Source of the DNA: an uncultured Paludibaculum sp.
GTDB taxonomy: Bacteria > Acidobacteriota > Terriglobia > Bryobacterales > Bryobacteraceae
Direction: 5' to 3'
Length of the DNA: 64,000 nucleotides
NCBI RefSeq assembly: GCF_963665245.1
Contig: NZ_OY762268.1
Coordinates: forward strand, 744,001-808,000
The position numbers were made by a program, and so were the translations under genes. The notes under the pieces were generated by a model that made no database searches, was not told the DNA's origin, and saw only the letters and a program-made list of their open reading frames with translations. Numbering within the stretch: position 1 is the first letter of the stretch; each line of letters opens with the position of its first letter. Of this stretch, positions 42,820-50,351 are shown in pieces.

Positions 42820-45120
42820 CTATGCGCCCAGGGCGATAGGCTCCTTGAAACTGGTCACCATGTTTTGTGCAAGCCGCATCTCGGCCAGCGAAAGTAGGAA
42901 CGCCAGGGTGGATTCGGCGCCCTGGTTGCGATTGAGCCGGTCGACGTGCAATCCGTCGCCGCACGCGCCGCTCTCGGACGAATAGAGTTCCAACCCGAGA
43001 TCGTTCCAGCCTAGGAACCAGTCGAACGCGCGCTGTGCCTGTTCGTACCACCATCCGTCCGATGTGGCTCGATAGGCCTCCAGGCAGGCCGACACCATGG
43101 CCTGCGCTTCAATAGGCTGTTGGTCAAAGGCGGCTCGGGTTCCACCGCGTTTGTAGAATCCGTTGCTGCCGATCGGCCGGAAATGGCCCTTCTCTGAGAT
43201 CTGAACCTCATTCAGCCACCGCAGGGCATCCAGGCCACGCTTCACCACCTCGGGTTGTGAGGTGGCGCGCCCACTCAGGATCAATGCATGAGCGAGCTTC
43301 GCGTTGTCGTAGGACAGCTCTTGCTCAAACCAGCACCAGTCCGGGGTCGCATTCCCTTCCAGCAGCTCCATCAGTCTCCCGGTCAGCGTCTCCCGCGTCT
43401 GGTTGACGAGACTGTCTCCACTCAGGCGGGTCAAATACTCGTGGATTCCGATGAGACCGAAGGCCCACGCGCGGGGCGAGGTAAACCGCGTCATGGCGGG
43501 TAGCGCCAGCGCGAACAGTTGGCCCGCCATCATCTGGAAGCTGCGAAACGGAGACCGGCCCACGCCAACGCCCAGTGCCCAGATGGCGCGGCCCTGGCAA
43601 TCCTCCGAGCCCTCCTCATCCAGCCACTGGCGGTCGAAGCTCATGTGGTTGTGAAAGCGCTGCGTTTGCGGATCGAAGGCGTGCTGAAGAAAGGCGGCGC
43701 AGGTCGTGGCCATGGCGCGCACCACCTCCAGTTCCTCTCCGAACTCGCCCAACAGAACCGCGAGAATGAACGCGCGGGCATTGTCGTCCGTGCAATAGCC
43801 TTCCGAAAAATTGGGAATGCTGAAATTGGCGTGCTGGAAAACCCCGGTGGAGTCCGTCATTCGTACCAGGTGATTCAGCTTCAGCACGGGCAGCTCTCGC
43901 GGCCGCCGGTCGAGCGTCTTGGTGAGTAGCGACTTGCGGGAAGAGGCAGCGCCCTGCAGCCGGGACTGCTCGAAGGAGTGCATGTAGAGCTGCGCCGTAT
44001 TGCTCCAGATCATCTCCCGGCCAATGCGATATGCGTTCTTGCGCATCGCATGCCGCCGTGTGTCGTCCCGCAACAGGTCGTTCACCGCCTTGGCCATCGC
44101 CGGGGCGTCCGCAAACGGCACCAGTACCCCGCGATCGTCCGCCAGCAGCTCCGCCGCATGCCAGTAGGGCGTCGAGACAACAGCCTTACCTGCGCCAAAC
44201 GCGTACGCCAGCGTACCGGAGGTGATCTGCGCTTCATTCAAGTACGGGGTGATGTACAGGTCCGCGGCGCCGATGAACTCCTTGAGATTCTCAAGTTCCA
44301 CAAAGTCGTTGTAGAAGATGACGCTCTTTTCGATTCCGCTCTTCTTGGCGAGCATTTCGAGGCTGACCCGGTACGCTTCACCATGCTCCCGCAGCTCATT
44401 GGGATGAGTCGCCCCCAACACGATGTAGACGACGTCGGGAAACTCATTCAGGATCTCCGGCAGAGCCTTGAGCACGTACTCAATGCCTTTGTTGGGCGAG
44501 AGCAACCCGAACGTCAGCAGGACCACCTTTCCCTCGACGCCGAACTGGTCTTTGAAGTAGGTGGGATCGACGAATCCCACGTCCGGGATTCCGTGCGGGA
44601 TCAGGTCAATCTTGGCCGGTGGCGCTTCGTAGATCTCCTGAAGCATCTGCCGCCCGCGCTCCGCCATCACCACCACGCGCGTTGACAGAGACACGAGTTC
44701 CTGCATCACACGCCGCTGGTCGGAGCGCGGCTCGCGCAGCACCGTATGGAGTGTCGTGACCACCGGCATCCGCAACTCGCGGAGGAATGCCAGAATGTGG
44801 CCGCCCGCCGGACCACCGAAGATGCCGAACTCGTGCTGGAGACAGACGATATCGACATTGCTGATGTTGAGAAAGTCGGCGGCTCGCAGATAGGAGGACA
44901 AGTCCTGCTCGTCAATCTCAAACCGGACCACTTCAGGGTAGTCGTAGCCGCCTTTGATGTCGTTGACGGACACGCAGAAACACTGGCTCTGCGGATGCGC
45001 GGTTGCCACCGCGGCGAGCAGATCGGACGTGAACGTCGCAATGCCGCACTTGCGCGGCAGGTGGTCGCCGACAAACGCGATCTTGCGAATCTTGGAAGGT
45101 TCTATCAAAAGTTTCTCCAT
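42820..45120 (-). CDS. GT4 glycosyltransferase fused to (alpha/alpha) barrel-like domain
   Basis: A 766-residue two-domain protein. Residues 1 to about 400 form a GT4 transferase (IAFVGDHLPRKCGIATFTSD at the start, LTFGLLSPNKGIEYVLKAL and FGAGKAVVSTPYWHAAELL later). Residues about 430-760 form a helix-rich domain (YCTDDNARAFILAVLLGEF, EDCQGRAIWALGVGVG, WWYEQAQRAFDWFLGW) resembling an (alpha/alpha)6 toroid of glycosidase or epimerase type. A transferase and a possible hydrolase in one chain suggests controlled synthesis and trimming of the same glycan. The ATG at 45118-45120 is followed by the expected GT-B start; no strong ribosome site is visible. It lies 37 bp after the sortase gene. Confidence 0.85.
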   Translation of the reverse strand: MEKLLIEPSKIRKIAFVGDHLPRKCGIATFTSDLLAAVATAHPQSQCFCVSVNDIKGGYDYPEVVRFEIDEQDLSSYLRAADFLNISNVDIVCLQHEFGIFGGPAGGHILAFLRELRMPVVTTLHTVLREPRSDQRRVMQELVSLSTRVVVMAERGRQMLQEIYEAPPAKIDLIPHGIPDVGFVDPTYFKDQFGVEGKVVLLTFGLLSPNKGIEYVLKALPEILNEFPDVVYIVLGATHPNELREHGEAYRVSLEMLAKKSGIEKSVIFYNDFVELENLKEFIGAADLYITPYLNEAQITSGTLAYAFGAGKAVVSTPYWHAAELLADDRGVLVPFADAPAMAKAVNDLLRDDTRRHAMRKNAYRIGREMIWSNTAQLYMHSFEQSRLQGAASSRKSLLTKTLDRRPRELPVLKLNHLVRMTDSTGVFQHANFSIPNFSEGYCTDDNARAFILAVLLGEFGEELEVVRAMATTCAAFLQHAFDPQTQRFHNHMSFDRQWLDEEGSEDCQGRAIWALGVGVGRSPFRSFQMMAGQLFALALPAMTRFTSPRAWAFGLIGIHEYLTRLSGDSLVNQTRETLTGRLMELLEGNATPDWCWFEQELSYDNAKLAHALILSGRATSQPEVVKRGLDALRWLNEVQISEKGHFRPIGSNGFYKRGGTRAAFDQQPIEAQAMVSACLEAYRATSDGWWYEQAQRAFDWFLGWNDLGLELYSSESGACGDGLHVDRLNRNQGAESTLAFLLSLAEMRLAQNMVTSFKEPIALGA

Positions 45121-45157
45121 TGCGGTTTGACCGCGGCAGCACGATCCGCGAGAGCCA

Positions 45158-45790
45158 TCACAGGACTCTTTCGGCCCGAACGATAAACCTGTCGGGGGCA
45201 GGGCCAACGAAGTAGAACGGATAGCAGGTGACCAGCGTGAGGATCTCACTGGCGCTCGAGGCCAGTACCGCTACGTTCCGTGGATCCACCACGTCGGAAG
45301 ATACGACGCGGTACCGGTAATCGCCCAGCGGCGTGATGATGTTGATCAGGTCATTGTTTCTGATGTTGCGCAACGGCCGGAAAAAGGTATCGCGATGCCC
45401 GGAAATGCCGACGTTGCCCGCCTGTCCGGGCAATGCCGTGCCGGGGATGTGCCCCGCCGCCCTGCGCAGCGTAGCGTGGTCGACCCCCTCCATCACAATG
45501 ACCTCCAGGCCAAGACGCGGTATCTCGATGCGCCCGATCAGACCGCGCGGCCACGCTGGCTCGGGTACCGCCGGCAATAGAGGCGCCGCGGTCGGTGACT
45601 CGCCCGCGTTCGCGCCCTGCCGTTCCACCAACATTCGATCCAGGTGGCGGTCTTCCCGGTTCTGAAAGAGCTGGGCGTCCACCACCACATAGCCGGAGTA
45701 CGTCAACAGGGTGGCGCCGAGGGCAAAGAGCAGCCGCTGAGTCCATCTCAGGATGGACCGCATGTTCCGGCGTGTGGCTACCACTCTCAT
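45158..45790 (-). CDS. Sortase, class D-like
   Basis: A 210-residue membrane-anchored transpeptidase. A single N-terminal membrane helix (LLFALGATLLTYSGYVVV) is followed by the sortase beta-barrel. The catalytic residues are His132 in ISGHRDTFFRPL, Cys189 in TLVTCYPFYFVG and Arg201 in PDRFIVRA, all in the spacing of class D sortases. Sortases cut an LPxT motif and join the protein to another molecule; in Gram-negative bacteria the acceptor is mostly unknown. Class D enzymes favour LPxTA, matching the LPATA protein at 48960-49712. It overlaps the VWA gene by ATGA and is followed by the GT4 fusion gene. Confidence 0.88.
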   Translation of the reverse strand: MRVVATRRNMRSILRWTQRLLFALGATLLTYSGYVVVDAQLFQNREDRHLDRMLVERQGANAGESPTAAPLLPAVPEPAWPRGLIGRIEIPRLGLEVIVMEGVDHATLRRAAGHIPGTALPGQAGNVGISGHRDTFFRPLRNIRNNDLINIITPLGDYRYRVVSSDVVDPRNVAVLASSASEILTLVTCYPFYFVGPAPDRFIVRAERVL

Positions 45791-46785
45791 TTGGAGTCCC
45801 CTTGTGGGGCTGCTTTCGGAGCACCGCGGGCAACATAGCCTGTGCGGGCGCGCACGGAAAGTTTGCCGTAGGCCTTGGACCGGGCCTCGACTCGAATGTT
45901 CCGGTAGGTGCCATTCTTCTCGGTATTTGTGGAGATATATCCTAGCGTGTACTGATTTCGAATTTCCCGCGCGATCCGCTCGCAGATCTCCACAACCTCA
46001 CCCATCTCTTGTGGGAAGAACGCATCGCCGCCCGTCGACCGGGCCAGTTGGCGAAGGACGCCAGGGTTCTTGTCGGGATCCTGCTCGCCGTAGATACCGA
46101 TGGTGTACACAAGGGCATTGGACTGCCCCGCGATGTTCACCACCTCGGCCAGCCGCAGGACACTCGCGTTGTCGCCCCCGTCGCTGATGACGATGAGGGC
46201 TTTCTTCTCGCGGTCACTGGCCTGCAATCGCGACAACGACAGACTCAGCGCGTCATACAATGCGGTCTGTCCCGCGACAGGCGCCCTCAGGATGGCCAGT
46301 TCTAGTTCATCCGGACGATTGGTGAAGGGGATCGTGGGCGGAAGGCCCAGCGACACCTTCTCATTGAAGTTGACAACAAACATCCGGTCTTCCTGATTGC
46401 TGGCACGGACAAAGGTGCGTGCGGCGGCGATCACATGATTGAGCCTCTCCATCATGCTTCCGCTGTGGTCAATAACCAGCCCGACCGTCACCGGGACATC
46501 CTCGCGGCGGAACAGCTTGATGGCTTGCGGTGCTCCGTCTTCGTAAACGGCGAAGTCTTGCTCGCGCAAGTCCGGCGCGAAGCCGCCCTTGCGGTCGCGC
46601 ACGGTCGCTTGCAGCACCACGAGATCGACGTCTACGGAGATTCGGTAGGAATCCGGAGGCTGCTGGCCCGTGGAACGCCGGGCCGGAGACGAGGCCTCGC
46701 CGCCCACACAGGTCAGCAGCACAAGCCATGGTACGCCGGCGCGAAATGCTCGCCTGCCCCGACGCCAGTGCCGTTGCCCGGTCAC
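45787..46785 (-). CDS. VWFA-related protein of acidobacterial type
   Basis: A 332-residue secreted protein with a von Willebrand A domain. A signal-like segment (AFRAGVPWLVLLTCVGGEAS) leads to VDLVVLQATVRDRKG and the segment DLREQDFAVYEDG, the hallmark of the acidobacterial VWFA-related family (TIGR03436 as I recall it). The metal-site motif DxSxS is DHSGSMM, and VISDGGDN gives the later aspartate. VWA domains usually bind proteins. The start is most likely the GTG at 46783-46785, which overlaps the stop codon of the upstream small gene (GTGA) and gives a signal peptide; the open frame extends to 47073 through that gene. It precedes the sortase gene with a 4-bp overlap. Confidence 0.85.
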   Translation of the reverse strand: MTGQRHWRRGRRAFRAGVPWLVLLTCVGGEASSPARRSTGQQPPDSYRISVDVDLVVLQATVRDRKGGFAPDLREQDFAVYEDGAPQAIKLFRREDVPVTVGLVIDHSGSMMERLNHVIAAARTFVRASNQEDRMFVVNFNEKVSLGLPPTIPFTNRPDELELAILRAPVAGQTALYDALSLSLSRLQASDREKKALIVISDGGDNASVLRLAEVVNIAGQSNALVYTIGIYGEQDPDKNPGVLRQLARSTGGDAFFPQEMGEVVEICERIAREIRNQYTLGYISTNTEKNGTYRNIRVEARSKAYGKLSVRARTGYVARGAPKAAPQGDSK

Positions 46786-47132
46786 GACTGGCTCCGAACA
46801 GCGGCGGCGTCTGGCGGGGACCGGGGCGCCGCCGTCTCCGGCGACCGCGGCCCGCCGCTGAGTGGGGTCGAACTCTCGGGTACCCCCTGCCAGGAGCCGT
46901 CGGGCTCGTACCAGGTGAGGTGCATCTTCGTCCAGTCGTAGGCAATATGCCGCCCACACTCCAGGCATACGACGTACGTCTCCGTCTTGCCTTCCTCGGC
47001 TCCACTGCCCCGCTCGCCGGTTGGCAGTGTGATCGGGAAGGTGGTTCTGCGGTGTGAACATCCGAACAGCCACTCAGCCAGGTCAACCAATCGGATGCGA
47101 AAGGCCGCCAGCGGGCCCTCACCTCGCGCCAT
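46782..47132 (-). CDS. Small Cys-rich (zinc-ribbon-like) protein
   Basis: A 116-residue protein with a possible metal site: GCSHRRTTFPIT near residue 26 and VCLECGRHIAYDW near residue 54, giving Cys-His and C-x2-C ligands. The C-terminal third is proline- and serine-rich and probably disordered. I know of no assigned function. It is real rather than a shadow: the ATG at 47130-47132 is preceded by AGGAGGTG, the strongest ribosome-binding site in this operon, and its stop codon overlaps the VWA start. It links the malic enzyme gene, 11 bp upstream, with the VWA-sortase pair. Confidence 0.75.
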   Translation of the reverse strand: MARGEGPLAAFRIRLVDLAEWLFGCSHRRTTFPITLPTGERGSGAEEGKTETYVVCLECGRHIAYDWTKMHLTWYEPDGSWQGVPESSTPLSGGPRSPETAAPRSPPDAAAVRSQS

Positions 47133-47143
47133 TGCCCACCTCC

Positions 47144-48880
47144 TCAAGTAGCCTGGATCCGGCGATACTCCGGCTGCCACATGGCATCCTGCACCTGTTG
47201 AACGATGTCTTCGAATCTGGCCCTCGCCAGCCCTTCCTCAATAGCTGCCTCGACAACGGCTACGGCTACTGTCGCCGACACGCTGCGCAAGTCGTCGATG
47301 TGCGGAAGCAGCGATGCTCCGGGCTGGCGCACGGTCACCATGCTGGAAACGGCGCTCGCCGCGGCCGCGAACATGCCGGCGCTGATCCGGCTCGCTCGCG
47401 CCACGATAGCACCCAGGGCCAACCCCGGGTAGAGCATGGCGTTGTTGATCTGCGCCACAACATAGGTCACACCCTTGAAAGTGACTGGCGCGAACGCACA
47501 GCCAGTCGCGATGAGCGCCCGTCCGTCACTCCATGCGATCAGATCGGCAGGCCTGGCTTCCGCCCGGGCCTTTGGATGGGAAAGCGAGAAGATAATTGGC
47601 CGGTCCGTATTCGCAGCCATCGCTTTCACGACCTCTTCCGAGAATGCCCCGGCGGCAGCCGACGCACCAATCAGCATCGTCGGCTTCACCCGGCGCACTA
47701 CCTCCAGAAGCTCCACGCCCCCGTTTGTCCCGTCGCATCGCCAGCCTTTCACCTCTGCGCTTGGCCGGGCATACGGAAGCTGAAAGCCGCCCATCTCCGC
47801 GGTCATGTCCGAGGTAAGCAGTCCCTTGCGGTCCAGACACCAGAACCGCTTGGTTGCATCGTCTGCGGCCAACCCGTCGTGTATCATGGCCTCGCGAATC
47901 TGATCGGCGATGCCTATGCCCGCCGTACCGGCCCCGAAGATGACAACGCGTTGATTGCGGAACGGAGTTCCGCATACCCGGATCGCCGAGATGACGGCCG
48001 CCAGCGTGATTGCGCCGGTACCCTGTATGTCGTCATTGAAGGTGCAGATGTGGTTGCGGTACCGCTCCAGGATGCTGCGGCCGTTGCGGGACGAGAAGTC
48101 CTCCCATTGCATGAGGGCATTGGGGAACAGCTTGGTCGTGACATTGATGTACGACTCGATAAAGGCATCGTACCGGTCGCCGCGGATGCGGGCATGCCGG
48201 TTGCCGACGTAGGTGGGGTCATCCCGCAGTTGCTCCCGGTTGGTGCCGACGTCCAGCATCACCGGAATCACTCTGGTTGGATCGATGCCCCCAGCGGCGG
48301 TGTAGATCGCCAGCTTGCCAATGGAGACCTCAATGCCGCCCACGCCCCAATCGCCGATGCCCAGAATCTGCTCGGCGTCGGTGGCCAGAATCAGGTCGAT
48401 GTCCTCGGCGCCGGCGCCAAGGTTGGCAAACGCCTCCTCAATCGCGTCGGCATGGTCGATCGAAAGGTAGACACCGCGCGGTGGCCTGCATTCGTGATGG
48501 TACTGCTCCATCGCCATCCCCACCGTGAGGTCGTTCACGATGGGGATCATCTCGCGCAGGTGTTCCGAAAACAGCCGATAGAACAGCACCTCGTTGCGAT
48601 CGTGAAGAGCGGTAAGATAGATGTTCTTGCTCAGGGCATCCGTCAATCCCTCGTATTGGAGGTAGGCGCGAACCACTTGAGTCTCCAACGTGCTGATCTC
48701 GGGCGGCAGCAAGCCGGTAAGCCCCAGTTCTCTTCGTTCCTCCGCGCTGAAAGCCGTGCCCTTATTGAGGAGTGGCGAACTAAGGACGGCCAAGCCACGC
48801 GACGTGGTCTCGTAGTGCCCGTTCTGATTCGGCCGGTGCTTCGTTGTTGGCGCCAGAAGCGGAATTGTTCTCTGTCTCAT
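47144..48880 (-). CDS. maeA: NAD-dependent malic enzyme with altered active-site segment
   Basis: A 578-residue malic enzyme, which oxidatively decarboxylates malate to pyruvate. Recognisable parts are HDRNEVLFYRLF, ATDAEQILGIGDWG, the segment with the catalytic lysine (VSIGKLAIYTAAGG), MQWEDFSSRN and FNDDIQGTGAITLA with the metal-binding acids, and GAGTAGIGIAD for NAD. In relatives the segment after PIV reads YTPTVG or YDPT and holds the proton-transfer tyrosine; here it is PIVNDLTVG, with Asn116 at that place. Activity may therefore be changed. The ATG at 48878-48880 follows AGAGGTG. It appears to be the first gene of the run leading to VWA, sortase and mannoside genes. Confidence 0.88.
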   Translation of the reverse strand: MRQRTIPLLAPTTKHRPNQNGHYETTSRGLAVLSSPLLNKGTAFSAEERRELGLTGLLPPEISTLETQVVRAYLQYEGLTDALSKNIYLTALHDRNEVLFYRLFSEHLREMIPIVNDLTVGMAMEQYHHECRPPRGVYLSIDHADAIEEAFANLGAGAEDIDLILATDAEQILGIGDWGVGGIEVSIGKLAIYTAAGGIDPTRVIPVMLDVGTNREQLRDDPTYVGNRHARIRGDRYDAFIESYINVTTKLFPNALMQWEDFSSRNGRSILERYRNHICTFNDDIQGTGAITLAAVISAIRVCGTPFRNQRVVIFGAGTAGIGIADQIREAMIHDGLAADDATKRFWCLDRKGLLTSDMTAEMGGFQLPYARPSAEVKGWRCDGTNGGVELLEVVRRVKPTMLIGASAAAGAFSEEVVKAMAANTDRPIIFSLSHPKARAEARPADLIAWSDGRALIATGCAFAPVTFKGVTYVVAQINNAMLYPGLALGAIVARASRISAGMFAAAASAVSSMVTVRQPGASLLPHIDDLRSVSATVAVAVVEAAIEEGLARARFEDIVQQVQDAMWQPEYRRIQAT

Positions 48881-48959
48881 GTTGCCACCTCTTGGTCCGA
48901 TCCGGGCCCTTCGCGTAGCGCCCTGAAAGCAGCACGCCACGCGACAGATCATCGGCCTT

Positions 48960-49712
48960 CTACTGAAGGCGCTTCATCGCCGCGCGAACAGGGAATGCGC
49001 TGGCCATGGCCAGCAGTGCGAAGAACACGGTCAGAGGCAGTTCGCTCGCAGTGGCGGGCAGCGTGCCGTCAGCCGCGTTCGACACCGGCGCCCTGGCAAT
49101 CTGCAGCTCCTCGGCCGGCGGCGCAGTCACCACCTCGGCGAGTTGAACCTCTTCTCCAGTCGGTTGAATCGCCATGATCGGCGCCCGCTTGAGCCCCACT
49201 ACGATTGGTTCATCCACCGACTTGATCGGCTCAGCTACTTCGACGGGGATCTCCGCCGGAGTGAACAGCACCGGTGCGTTTGAGGCCTTGGCCAAGGCGA
49301 CGGCCTTCGCCTTTGGATAGACGAACTCTTCACCCCAGTTCCGGCCAGGATAGAACCATGCGCGCAGGGCTTCCGGCTCGCCCGCCGGTCTCTCCCGGAA
49401 GGTGATCACGGTTTTGTCGGTCGCCTTGAGCCGGTAATTTGGGATAGCCAGAATCGTTGCGTAGATTGTCGTCTCGTCTTTGTTGAAGATCTGCACGATG
49501 TGACGATCCGACAGGGAGTCCATGACCTTGAACACGTATGTGCCGGCCGGCAGTACGCCCCATCCAGCCAGATGGACGCCAGGGATCTCGACGGGACTCC
49601 CAAAGGTGACTACCGTCTTCTTGTTCCATGCGTCCGCCCTCGCGCTTTGCGTCGCCATCGCACCCAGAAGGGCGATACACGACACTGTAGTTAAAACTCT
49701 CAGTCGGTTCAT
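48960..49712 (-). CDS. Secreted protein with C-terminal LPATA sorting signal (likely sortase substrate)
   Basis: A 250-residue protein with an N-terminal signal peptide ending in QSARA (about residue 26) and a C-terminal tail that fits a sortase signal: LPATA at 218-222, a hydrophobic segment (LPLTVFFALLAMASAF) and a basic end (RAAMKRLQ). The mature part (GVHLAGWGVLPAGTYVFKVMD and DKTVITFRERPAGEPEALRAW, both abbreviated) is an acidobacterial family I recall only as conserved hypothetical. The class D-like sortase lies 3.2 kb downstream on the same strand. AAGGAAG precedes the ATG. A sigma-54-type promoter (49805-49822) and the 34-bp tandem palindrome (49898-49931) lie upstream, so it is probably activated by the regulator at 55547. 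Confidence 0.8.
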   Translation of the reverse strand: MNRLRVLTTVSCIALLGAMATQSARADAWNKKTVVTFGSPVEIPGVHLAGWGVLPAGTYVFKVMDSLSDRHIVQIFNKDETTIYATILAIPNYRLKATDKTVITFRERPAGEPEALRAWFYPGRNWGEEFVYPKAKAVALAKASNAPVLFTPAEIPVEVAEPIKSVDEPIVVGLKRAPIMAIQPTGEEVQLAEVVTAPPAEELQIARAPVSNAADGTLPATASELPLTVFFALLAMASAFPVRAAMKRLQ

Positions 49713-49804
49713 ATTCTTCCTTTACAACTGTTCTTGCAGCCTGCTGTTTGCTATGGCCTTCGGTGAGGTGCGGGGCCCGGCGGAAAGGTTCCGCACCGTC
49801 CACA

Positions 49805-49822
49805 GTGCAATTCGGGGTCCGC
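49805..49822 (-). promoter_or_regulatory. Putative sigma-54 promoter of LPATA gene
   Basis: On the minus strand, GG at 49820-49819 and GC at 49808-49807 are separated by 10 nt, with TTGCA at the -12 position (CGGACCCCGAATTGCA). It is about 95 nt upstream of the LPATA gene start, and 77 nt separate it from the tandem palindrome at 49898. Confidence 0.55.
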
Positions 49823-49897
49823 CACCGCCCCACCCTCTTCGGCCATCCTTAGCCACACACTACGGGTACGTGGGCTACAGACCACGGGCCTAGCCTG

Positions 49898-49931
49898 TGA
49901 CCGTGCGATGTCATGTGACCAAATGTGGTCA
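49898..49931. promoter_or_regulatory. 34-bp tandem palindrome, copy 1 (activator site)
   Basis: Two 16-bp palindromes in tandem: TGACC-N6-TGTCA at 49898-49913, a 2-bp gap, and TGACC-N6-GGTCA at 49916-49931, so 18 bp centre to centre. It lies upstream of the minus-strand LPATA gene at a distance typical of sigma-54 activator sites. The same layout recurs at 57665 and 59411, and in weaker form at 50274. Confidence 0.75.
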
Positions 49932-49974
49932 TCGTGTGACAGAGGAAATACTCGGCCGTCCCGGTTGGCCACGG

Positions 49975-50166
49975 TCACCTTGGGACACGAAAACTGGTCA
50001 CGTTACCCCAGATCCCCACCGCCTGCAGTAACCAGATACACACGCAGACGACGACCAGGACATTCAGAATCGATTTGATGCTGGAGGCCATGGGGATGTA
50101 CCGGTTGATCAGGTACAGCCCCACACCAACAATGATCAGGACGATGACGAGATTCAGCAAAGGCAT
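49975..50166 (-). CDS. Thivi_2564-type small membrane protein
   Basis: A 63-residue protein with two membrane helices (LLNLVIVLIIVGVGLYLIN and ILNVLVVVCVCIWLLQAVG) joined by a short loop RYIPMASSIKS, matching the Thivi_2564 family of small inner-membrane proteins as I recall it. The role is unknown; relatives are often seen beside stress and envelope genes. The ATG at 50164-50166 has AGGAG upstream and is preferred over the longer frame to 50283. A strong sigma-54-like sequence (50193-50210) lies only about 27 bp upstream, followed further out by the degenerate tandem palindrome at 50274-50307. Confidence 0.8.
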   Translation of the reverse strand: MPLLNLVIVLIIVGVGLYLINRYIPMASSIKSILNVLVVVCVCIWLLQAVGIWGNVTSFRVPR

Positions 50167-50192
50167 TTTCGCGTGCTCCTGACCACTAAGCA

Positions 50193-50210
50193 GAGCAATT
50201 CCGTGCCCAA
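50193..50210 (-). promoter_or_regulatory. Putative sigma-54 promoter of Thivi_2564-type gene
   Basis: Read on the minus strand the sequence is TTGGGCACGGAATTGCT: GG and GC are 10 nt apart, and GGCAC plus TTGCT match the -24 and -12 elements well, although the best GGCAC alignment is 1 nt short. The predicted start of transcription falls near 50183, just before the AGGAG ribosome site. Confidence 0.6.
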
Positions 50211-50273
50211 TGCCCGGCAGCCTCAAACACAGTGCGTTGCTGGAGTACCGGAGTTCTGCGCCAGGCGGGTCCG

Positions 50274-50307
50274 CGGCGTTCACCGGTCAGATGACGCGAT
50301 ATGGTCG
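50274..50307. promoter_or_regulatory. 34-bp tandem palindrome, degenerate copy 2
   Basis: The element reads cggcg-N6-GGTCA (50274-50289), 2 bp, TGACG-N6-GGTCg (50292-50307). Three of four half-sites match, with the same spacing as the three better copies. It lies 65 nt from the sigma-54-like promoter of the Thivi_2564-type gene. Confidence 0.5.
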
Positions 50308-50351
50308 CGCTGGCCTCTCCACCCGCGGTCCAGGGTGGATAACGGTCGAGA

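Noticed and set aside
47054..49177. 707-codon plus-strand open frame over the malic enzyme gene
   Set aside because: Antisense to malic enzyme and LPATA genes, which have strong family and start-site support.
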